From a virus, in IMG/VR virus record IMGVR_UViG_3300048065_000516, positions 1 through 26,113 of that record: DNA of 26,113 nucleotides; one strand, written 5' to 3'. The notes beneath the pieces are model-generated. The model ran no database searches. It saw only the letters and a list, made by a program, of their open reading frames with translations, and was not told the origin of the DNA. The translations under genes were made by a program, and so were the position numbers. Below, piece by piece: positions 19,802 through 26,113 of this stretch (within the stretch, counting starts at the first letter, position 1; each line of letters starts with the position of its first letter).

Positions 19802-21744
19802 GCATGTTATTACCCAGTGGACTATTGACCCTTGACGGTACCCCTACGCCAGCTCTCATGGATGCCATCAGGCATAGTGAGACTGGTCACTTGTCGGATG
19901 CTGAGGCTGGACAGGCTGTAAGCAGGAAAGACGCTATAGGTGCCTACCAGTTCCTTCGTAAGAACCTACACAACATGGGCTACGGTATGCCCAAGAACAT
20001 CTCTGTTGCTGATGCTACCGACATAGATAAGCAAAGAGAGCTTGCTACACAGTATGTCAAAGGTATCAACAAGCATCATAAGTACACAAACCCCATGCAC
20101 TCTCTAGCGGCATATAACTGGGGTGCAGGTAATGTTGATAAGTGGCTGGCAAAAGGTGGCAAGTTCAGTGAGCTACCCAAAGAAACAAGAGACTACCTAA
20201 TGAGGGCTTCTAAGTTTCTCAATGCTAATTACCAAGCACCACAAGCCGCACCAACCCAGCCTAAGATACAAGGAAAACAACCTATGGCTACAACAGAAAT
20301 GCAAAGAGCCGCGTTAGCTGACAGGCTTCGTAGCCAGAATGTACCTGAAGGTATGATACCTCAGATGGTCGATGAAATGCTTGGTGTAGAAGCACCTGTT
20401 TTAACACAACCAACTACATCAGCTCCTGATGCGGCACTGTCTTCAGCATTGTTAAGCAAAGGTGTACCACAGGGTATGCTTACGACAACGGCTGACGACA
20501 TGATGGGTCAGTCAGCTCCTGCTCCAGTATCTACAGTATCTCCAGATGCTATGAGCATAGTGGATGACGGTGCGCTTACTAACATTGATAACACCAATAT
20601 CAACACTAACAGGTTTGACACACCTAATATCCTAGGTCGCACTCCAAGAGTTGTCAGAGGTCTTTTGACTGGTGGTGCTTTGCAGAAAGATGAAGCACAG
20701 AAGATCGCAAATACACCAAGTTACTTGCAACCTGTAGGTAGCCCACAAGATAACAACCCACAAACACAGATGGGAATGTTTGGTGGTGGTTACTTGGATA
20801 ACAATCCACAGACACAACAGGGTATGCTGTTTGACTCACAGGATAACAACCCACAGACACAACAGCCAATACTGACTGACGCGGCAACAGCTACACCAGT
20901 ATCAACAGCATCTACAGCACCTTCCAACAAGCCAGCCACCAGCAAACCATCTGGTAGCAATGCCATTATCGAGGCTCAACAGGCATCCCTAGCCAAAGCC
21001 TCAGAGGGTAGACGCAACGCGGCGGCACTGACCACCATGCCAACTACAGAGATGACTGGTAGCGACCTTATTCGCATTGGCCTAGCTGGTGTAGGTGGGT
21101 CGGCTAAAGGCGGCTTGAACGCCCTAGACCGCATGGGTGAGGTATATGGTCAGCTTGAAGACGCCAAGAACTCAGCGGCCTTAGAGCAATACAAAGCTAA
21201 TCTTAAAGCGGCAGGTAAGAAAAAGACAGACGGTGACGCTAATGCCTCCCGTGTATCCAGTGGTATTGTCACAGGTCTAATCGATGAGGTTATGCCTACT
21301 ATCAATGATGACATCGATGGACTGTTCAACAAGATTACAGGCATGGGTGGTAACACCACAGGCTTCTTTGGCAAGATCATGAGTGGCATTGGTGGTAGCG
21401 ATGCCGCCAACCTTCGCGCACAACTTACGACCATCAAGTCCAACGTAGGTTTCGATAAACTACAGTCAATGCGTGAGGCATCACCTACAGGCGGTGCATT
21501 GGGTAACGTATCTGAGAAAGAGAACGAGTACCTACAATCTGTACTTGGTAACTTGGAACAATCACAGTCACCAGAACAGCTAAAGCGGAACTTGTTGAAG
21601 CTACGTGAAGCCTACCTAGACATTGTTCATGGTTACGGTAACAGACCTTTTGGAACACCTAAGTATAGTGGTGGTTCACCAGCTCAGGGCAACAGTAACA
21701 CCCAGACCATCAATGGTGTCACAGTGACTAAAGTAACTCCTTAA
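19798..21744 (+). CDS. Internal virion protein with N-terminal lytic transglycosylase domain
   Basis: A 648-residue ejection protein. Residues 18-125 form an SLT-like transglycosylase: catalytic E28 in IRHSETG, GAYQF (48-52), and AAYNWGAG (104-111). It would open a local hole in peptidoglycan during DNA entry, like the N-terminus of T7 gp16. After a Pro/Gln/Ala-rich linker come two similar segments, NVPEGMIPQMVDEMLG and GVPQGMLTTTADDMMG, and three copies of DNNPQTQ starting at residues 318, 334 and 349, then a helical C-terminal half. In T7 the SLT domain sits on the largest ejection protein, but here it is on the middle one. The ATG overlaps the preceding stop by 4 bp. Confidence 0.85.
   Translation: MSMLLPSGLLTLDGTPTPALMDAIRHSETGHLSDAEAGQAVSRKDAIGAYQFLRKNLHNMGYGMPKNISVADATDIDKQRELATQYVKGINKHHKYTNPMHSLAAYNWGAGNVDKWLAKGGKFSELPKETRDYLMRASKFLNANYQAPQAAPTQPKIQGKQPMATTEMQRAALADRLRSQNVPEGMIPQMVDEMLGVEAPVLTQPTTSAPDAALSSALLSKGVPQGMLTTTADDMMGQSAPAPVSTVSPDAMSIVDDGALTNIDNTNINTNRFDTPNILGRTPRVVRGLLTGGALQKDEAQKIANTPSYLQPVGSPQDNNPQTQMGMFGGGYLDNNPQTQQGMLFDSQDNNPQTQQPILTDAATATPVSTASTAPSNKPATSKPSGSNAIIEAQQASLAKASEGRRNAAALTTMPTTEMTGSDLIRIGLAGVGGSAKGGLNALDRMGEVYGQLEDAKNSAALEQYKANLKAAGKKKTDGDANASRVSSGIVTGLIDEVMPTINDDIDGLFNKITGMGGNTTGFFGKIMSGIGGSDAANLRAQLTTIKSNVGFDKLQSMREASPTGGALGNVSEKENEYLQSVLGNLEQSQSPEQLKRNLLKLREAYLDIVHGYGNRPFGTPKYSGGSPAQGNSNTQTINGVTVTKVTP
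20749..20869 (+). repeat. Three DNNPQTQ-coding repeats
   Basis: GATAACAAYCCACARACACA occurs starting at 20749, 20797 and 20842 (steps of 48 and 45 bp), coding DNNPQTQ each time within the transglycosylase ejection protein. Each copy is followed by a Met/Gly-rich spacer, so the unit is about 15-16 residues. It is a short flexible repeat. Confidence 0.8.
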
Positions 21745-21758
21745 ATCAGAGGTAATAA

Positions 21759-24700
21759 ATGGCTCAGTACCAAGTAGGTTCTTCACTCTACGAGATACCC
21801 GACAACATATCTCCACAGCAACTGAACGAAGTCCTAACCGAGCTTGCATCTAAAGAACAACCACAGCAACAACAAGGCACTGATGGTGCGTTAGCTTACT
21901 CAGTAGACAAAGCACAGCAAATGATAGGCAAAGGTGTTGAGGCTGTTGGTGATCTTGTCGGTTCTGATACAGTAAAACAGTATGGTTCTGACGTAGTTGC
22001 ACAGCAGGACAGGGATATAGCCGCTGGGGGCTACAAGCCTACATACACTGGTTCTTTTCGTGAGACCTACAACAAGGGTGGTATTGAAAATGCTCTTGGT
22101 TGGATTGTTGAGAAATCAGCAGAAAACCTAAGTTCTGGTGGTCTTGCTATAGCAGGAACAGGACTAGCCGCTTTAACAGCTCCATTCTCTGCTTCAGCCG
22201 CTTTACTTATCGGTGGTGGTACGTTTGCCGCTAGTGCGGCTATGAACACAGGTGACTCAGCGTTTGAACAAGAAGAAAAGACAGGTGGTTATGACAGCAA
22301 GGTAGCTGTGGGTACAGGTATTATTGCTGGTATCCTAGACAAGTTCGGTGCTGGCAAGGTTATTCCTACGTCAGACCTAGCTAAACTAAGTGGTCAAGAG
22401 CTTGTTGAGCGTCTTATCAAAGCTGGTCATCCAAATGCTGCCAAGAATATTGGTAAACGCATCTTGAAGTCCTTTGGTAGTGAGGCAGGTACAGAAACAG
22501 CACAGGAAGCGGCTATTGTAGGCAGTGCAGTCACTCAGGGCGGCGAATATACCAAAGATGAGCTTATTGATCGTGGTATTGATGCGGCAGTTCTTGGTGG
22601 AACAATGGGTGGTACGACAACTACAGCCATAGAAACAGCCAAAGCCACTGGTAGAGGCGTCCAGAACGTCACTGGTATGGCACAAGAGGAAGTTACACCC
22701 GAAGTACAAGCCGCTAGAGGCGACTTTGCCAACAGATTAGACCGTATTGCTACTGGCAACGGTATGAACCTCAAGAATGTAGGCAAAATGGGATCAAAGG
22801 GAGCTGTCGATGCTGTCGATAACGCTCATACTGAGATTGCCAGTGAAATTGACTTTGCCATAGACGGTCTGAACCAGACTAACGAAACAACCTTGAACAA
22901 AAGAAAAGGCGATACTGCACTTGTAGCTGAAAAGAAGGCAAAAGCACGTTTAGCTATTAAGAACGCCAAGAATAAGGTCAAAGGCATAGTAACCAATGAC
23001 CAATTAGCAGTTGTAGAAGAGCTAGTGGGCGGCACGACAGAAGGCCAGCAACTCCTCAATCTTATGCGAGAGAGTAACGAACTCACAGCTCTTCACAAAG
23101 CTGGATATGTAGGTGGTTTATCACAATACACTGACCTTATGTCCCCTATTGGTGGTCGTGCAGGTTACGACACAGGCATGATCGCTACTGAACGTATGCT
23201 GAGACCCCTGATAACAGGCGGTGCGGCCTTCCAGACAGGCGGTGCATCTCTAGCACTACAAGGTGGCATAGCGGCTACTGGTCGTATTGTGGACGCTATG
23301 ACAGGCCGTAGAAGCCGTGTTGCTAAGTTCATCAAGAACAACCGTGGTAAGTCAGGACAGCAGGTATCCGCTGGTTCTTCAGCTAGAGCCAAGGGTCTTG
23401 CCGCTTTTAGAGCCAGACAAGCAGAGATTGAACGTAAGAAACGTGAGGCCGCAGAGAAACGCCGCCAGCAACAAGCTGAAATAGCACGTAGGCAAGCTGA
23501 GGAAGCCGCTGAGAAAGAACGGCTAAAACAGTCAAACATTGATCTTTATGAAAACGGCACACGCCAACGTAAGGGTTACAAGTATGTAGCTGGTGATGCC
23601 AGCTTGAGTAGCCCACAAGGTATCTTACTAGCTGGTACTGGTACTGACTTGGCAAACATAGAGCTTGCACTAGCTGACATAATACTACAGTTCCCACCTG
23701 ATAGTTCAGCCACAATATATGCCAAGAGTGCGCTGAAGAGTCTACGTGAGGGTGGTAAGATTGCAGACGGTAAAGGTCTAAATAATCTTATTACGCTTGT
23801 GAACGATATGATCGACACAGGACGTACAAGAGCTAAAAGCATAAAGCCTAGAGATGCTGGTATTGTGGTAAGCAATGCTCAAAATGAAGCAATCAAACGT
23901 GGCATCGAGGCTAACAGAGCTTTTGCACAATCACTGATTGATGCCTTAGATGCTGATACATCTGTAGACAGTTTCTCTAAAGGCATCATCAAGTCTAAGC
24001 TGGAAACCTACAAGAACGATGATCTAGGTCTTGATCCGCTTGGTCGTGCTAGGCAGGAGCTACAGGACGCCATCGAGGTACTACAAGCTAACAATGGTAA
24101 CGTAGAGAAAGCTAATCAATACTTAGGCCAGTATATAGCCCGTATTGAGACACAGCAGAACGCACGTAAAGGTCAGGAGCAACCTCAGCCTGAGCCAGAG
24201 CCAGAACCTCAGCCTGAGCCAGAGCCAGAACCTCAGCCTGAGCCACAGCCAGAACCTCAGCCTGAGCCACAGCCAGAACCTCAGCCTGAGCCTGTAAAAA
24301 CAAATCCTATTGATACTAGCAATATTACACCCGAAACCATCAGGATACAAAGGCGTTTGGATATACAAAGAGCATTAAGGTTGGAAATGAAAGAAAATGC
24401 TAAAGATGATCGTTACATTAATAAAACTTTCAAAACCTTTACTGGCAGTGTTAAAGACTTCGGTAATGTACAGTTTAGTAAAGCATTTAATGATGAAACT
24501 GTGTCAGCTATATCAGTTTTTATTCCGATGTTAAATGAGATAGCAGACAGGTTCAATGTTCCTAGACTGCGTGGATTTAAGACTATCAACAGTGCAACTG
24601 CTAACCAAGGCGATGGTGTCATGGGTATCAATGCGGCTAGTTTCAATGGTCTTGCAAGTGGTCTTGCATACACAAATTTAGACCCAGAAGAACGTGAAGC

Positions 24701-25334
24701 TCGTATTAAACTTTGGCAAGACACAATCAATGATAATGAGGCAGAACGTAATACTAATCATGCAAAACTTATTAAACTAATTGATACTTATCGCACACAA
24801 AGAAACATGATGTTAAATGCTCCAGAAGCTTGGCAAGAATATCAGCAAATAAGCAAAAGACAGGAAGAGCTTTACGAAGAGAGAAGAGAAGCCAGTCTAA
24901 GTATAGACAGGCTTAAAGCTAAAAAATACACAGCATCTCTTTGGAAGCTTGGTGATGCACTTAATAATAGGCCAGCTCATTCAGAACTTTTCTATGACAC
25001 AGGATTAGACAGAATAAAAAGCATCTTATTGCATGAGATGGGTCATCACATACATCAATACTTTGCACAAAAGCCACCTTTATCAAACGCAGATTTAGAT
25101 GTTAGAAAAGCCTCTAGGGTTAGGCCAATGGAAACATGGTTTATGCTAAACAAAAGCACTTTTCTAAACCAACAAAATAAAGACAAACAAGCTACCAACT
25201 ATTCTACAAAGAATGAGTTTGAGTGGTTTGCAGAGAACTTTTCTCTGTACTGGATGAACAGGCGTGATCTGGTTGACCCAGCTTTTGTTAGTTTGATAGA
25301 ATCAGCACTAGGAGGGACATTCAAAAATGTCTAA
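21759..25334 (+). CDS. Large ejection protein with C-terminal HEXXH metallopeptidase domain
   Basis: A 1191-residue protein in the position of the largest T7 internal core protein. Residues 120-170 contain glycine/alanine-rich hydrophobic stretches (SSGGLAIAGTGLAALTAPFSASAALLIGGGTFAASAAM) that could insert into membrane, followed by helical and coiled-coil parts, including a Lys/Glu/Arg/Gln-rich coil at about 545-590. A proline-rich linker (809-845) made of PQPEPEPE-type repeats then leads to an AT-rich C-terminal region. That region has H1092-E1093-x-x-H1096 (LHEMGHHIHQYF) and, about 60 residues later, NEFEWFAENF with E1153 or E1159 as a possible third zinc ligand, the layout of a zincin peptidase. 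The domain may process virion proteins or act inside the host after ejection. The ATG has GAGG upstream. Confidence 0.8.
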   Translation: MAQYQVGSSLYEIPDNISPQQLNEVLTELASKEQPQQQQGTDGALAYSVDKAQQMIGKGVEAVGDLVGSDTVKQYGSDVVAQQDRDIAAGGYKPTYTGSFRETYNKGGIENALGWIVEKSAENLSSGGLAIAGTGLAALTAPFSASAALLIGGGTFAASAAMNTGDSAFEQEEKTGGYDSKVAVGTGIIAGILDKFGAGKVIPTSDLAKLSGQELVERLIKAGHPNAAKNIGKRILKSFGSEAGTETAQEAAIVGSAVTQGGEYTKDELIDRGIDAAVLGGTMGGTTTTAIETAKATGRGVQNVTGMAQEEVTPEVQAARGDFANRLDRIATGNGMNLKNVGKMGSKGAVDAVDNAHTEIASEIDFAIDGLNQTNETTLNKRKGDTALVAEKKAKARLAIKNAKNKVKGIVTNDQLAVVEELVGGTTEGQQLLNLMRESNELTALHKAGYVGGLSQYTDLMSPIGGRAGYDTGMIATERMLRPLITGGAAFQTGGASLALQGGIAATGRIVDAMTGRRSRVAKFIKNNRGKSGQQVSAGSSARAKGLAAFRARQAEIERKKREAAEKRRQQQAEIARRQAEEAAEKERLKQSNIDLYENGTRQRKGYKYVAGDASLSSPQGILLAGTGTDLANIELALADIILQFPPDSSATIYAKSALKSLREGGKIADGKGLNNLITLVNDMIDTGRTRAKSIKPRDAGIVVSNAQNEAIKRGIEANRAFAQSLIDALDADTSVDSFSKGIIKSKLETYKNDDLGLDPLGRARQELQDAIEVLQANNGNVEKANQYLGQYIARIETQQNARKGQEQPQPEPEPEPQPEPEPEPQPEPQPEPQPEPQPEPQPEPVKTNPIDTSNITPETIRIQRRLDIQRALRLEMKENAKDDRYINKTFKTFTGSVKDFGNVQFSKAFNDETVSAISVFIPMLNEIADRFNVPRLRGFKTINSATANQGDGVMGINAASFNGLASGLAYTNLDPEEREARIKLWQDTINDNEAERNTNHAKLIKLIDTYRTQRNMMLNAPEAWQEYQQISKRQEELYEERREASLSIDRLKAKKYTASLWKLGDALNNRPAHSELFYDTGLDRIKSILLHEMGHHIHQYFAQKPPLSNADLDVRKASRVRPMETWFMLNKSTFLNQQNKDKQATNYSTKNEFEWFAENFSLYWMNRRDLVDPAFVSLIESALGGTFKNV
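24183..24293 (+). repeat. 24-bp tandem repeat coding a Pro-Glu-Gln linker
   Basis: About 4.6 copies of a 24-bp unit (24183-24206, 24207-24230, 24231-24254, 24255-24278, partial to 24293). The first two differ from the next two by one base (GAG versus CAG), giving PQPEPEPE twice and PQPEPQPE twice. It links the body of the ejection protein to its C-terminal module and is likely to vary in copy number between relatives. Confidence 0.95.
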
Positions 25335-25530
25335 AGCATACGACAGAGCAAGTGCTATACTTGAAGAAAAGGGTATGGAACTGACGGACGATGATGTTGA
25401 TCAAATAGAATTTCTTTCTGCTGGTTTTACATATGAAGAAACCGTCAATCTCAAACCTTGGCTTTATGAATGTATTGAACAAGTCAGAAATAGTAACGAC
25501 ACTAAGTTGTCACAAGATGGGCGCACCTAA
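25327..25530 (+). CDS. Small acidic protein, 67 aa, after the metallopeptidase gene
   Basis: A 67-residue acidic helical protein (KAYDRASAILEEKGMELTDDDVDQIEFLSAG, then ETVNLKPWLYECIEQV). No family recognised. It overlaps the peptidase gene by 8 bp, with GGAGGGAC upstream, and shares its lower GC. It could be a partner or protective (immunity-like) protein for the peptidase domain, a scaffold part, or part of packaging; nothing in the sequence decides. It overlaps the small terminase gene by 14 bp. Confidence 0.7.
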   Translation: MSKAYDRASAILEEKGMELTDDDVDQIEFLSAGFTYEETVNLKPWLYECIEQVRNSNDTKLSQDGRT

Positions 25531-26014
25531 AGAACCGCGACTAAAGTCGCCCCCTAAAAAGGGTAACGGTAAGTGTCCACAACGCGCACCCAAGAAAAAC
25601 TACTTCTCGACTCTGATGGAAACACCAGAGGGTCGAGAGTTACGTAAGCAATGGTCGAACAAGAAGCGTAAGAACGCTGGTCGGCCTAAAGGTACACCTG
25701 ATGGTCTTCGGAAAGAGCAAGCCGATACCATGAGAGTGGAAGTTAAAAAGGAAGCAGAAAAGGTAGTAGAAGTTATGGCAGAAAAGTATGGCGTAGAAGA
25801 CGAATACGCAAAAGAAGCACTCAAGACCGCTGTTGAGGTCATGAAGATGCAGGGTGAGACCCGTGAGCGTCTATCAGCCGCAAGGCTAGTGTTAGACTTC
25901 ACCAAGCAGAAACCTGTGGCAAAGTCCGAAGTAGCTGTAGCTAAAGCAGAAGACTTCTTAGCTTCCCTACTTGTAGAAGACGATAGTGAACCAGAAGCTA
26001 AAAGCGGTTCGTAA
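25517..26014 (+). CDS. Small terminase subunit (predicted)
   Basis: A 165-residue, basic-start protein (GAPKEPRLKSPPKKGNGKCP, KKRKNAGRPKGTPDG) that should recognise phage DNA for packaging. The middle is helical (EVKKEAEKVVEVMAEKYGVEDEYAKEALKTAVEVMKMQG), followed by RERLSAARLVLDFTKQKPVAKSEVAVAKAEDFLASLL, a motif order typical of podoviral small terminases: RxxAAxLVLDFTxxKP, then an acidic tail. I chose ATG at 25517, since the longer frame to 25433 lies inside the preceding gene in another frame. The stop overlaps the large terminase start. The role is strengthened by the downstream large subunit. Confidence 0.82.
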   Translation: MGAPKEPRLKSPPKKGNGKCPQRAPKKNYFSTLMETPEGRELRKQWSNKKRKNAGRPKGTPDGLRKEQADTMRVEVKKEAEKVVEVMAEKYGVEDEYAKEALKTAVEVMKMQGETRERLSAARLVLDFTKQKPVAKSEVAVAKAEDFLASLLVEDDSEPEAKSGS

Positions 26015-26113
26015 GCGACTACTACTAGACTTTCCTTTTTATGCTAACTCTGCACTAAAGATCAGAACTAAAGCTGGTGAGATTGCTCCATTAAAACTCA
26101 ACCCAGCACAGCA
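25986..26113 (+). CDS. Large terminase subunit, N-terminal end only
   Basis: The last 128 bp read in one frame as VNQKLKAVRKRLLLDFPFYA, then NSALKIRTKAGEIAPLKLNPAQ, and run off the right edge. The pattern LKIRTKAGEI.PL.LN.AQ is the usual N-terminal adenine-binding lead-in of phage large terminases, whose Walker motifs would follow outside the window. A stop lies 4 codons upstream in frame, so the start is probably GTG at 25986, inside the small-terminase end (29 bp overlap). The ribosome site is weak. Confidence 0.82.
   Translation, partial: MNQKLKAVRKRLLLDFPFYANSALKIRTKAGEIAPLKLNPAQ

Noticed and set aside
24183-24293. CRISPR-like array
   Set aside because: Contiguous in-frame 24-bp tandem repeat without spacers, inside a gene.
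24112-24368. Antisense frames with repeated Leu/Trp/Ala strings
   Set aside because: They are the reverse translation of the 24-bp Pro-Glu-Gln repeat.

Overview
The window is a large part of a podovirus genome (or prophage) with a T7-type replication and transcription core. Signs of T7-like ancestry are a single-subunit RNA polymerase, gp4-type primase-helicase, gp5-type family A DNA polymerase, gp6-type exonuclease, endonuclease I, gp2.5-type ssDNA-binding protein and a set of internal-virion (ejection) proteins. A cobalamin-dependent class II ribonucleotide reductase, a MazG-like pyrophosphohydrolase, a DUF3310 protein and several small proteins that look like conserved marine-phage families suggest an aquatic phage. 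An alphaproteobacterial host such as a Rhodobacterales member is an inference only. Capsid, portal and most of the large terminase lie outside the window, and the ribonucleotide reductase is cut by the left edge.

Layout. (1) 1-7759, minus strand: nucleotide metabolism and replication genes, tightly coupled (ATGA or short overlaps), transcribed leftward. (2) 7865-10609, minus: RNA polymerase. (3) 10610-10925: regulatory region with a clear rho-independent terminator, nested dyads, a promoter-like 16-mer and AGCTA boxes. (4) 10922-14587, minus: a winged-helix-like regulator, a tyrosine integrase and nine small genes, including a 42-residue membrane protein. (5) 14588-15358: a 770-bp gene-free divergence region. 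It holds the 3' half of a tRNA-Thr(UGU) gene (the probable attP core), a second copy of the 16-mer, three operator-like GATCACCTA sites and a sigma70-like promoter pointing right. (6) 15359-26113, plus: virion genes (tail-tip/collar-like protein, stabilisation/nozzle-like protein, small structural proteins, ejection proteins), then the small terminase and the start of the large terminase.

How it may work. T7-type podoviruses normally carry all genes on one strand. Here a temperate-looking switch region separates two divergent arms. The leftward arm would make regulator, integrase, RNA polymerase and replication proteins. The rightward arm makes the virion and packaging proteins. Because the tRNA-Thr half is co-oriented with and only 53 bp from the first leftward gene, integration would put the leftward operon directly behind a rebuilt host tRNA gene. 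The end of the 1191-residue ejection protein is an AT-rich HEXXH metallopeptidase domain, joined by a Pro-Glu-Gln repeat linker and followed by a small overlapping gene. It looks like an acquired effector module.
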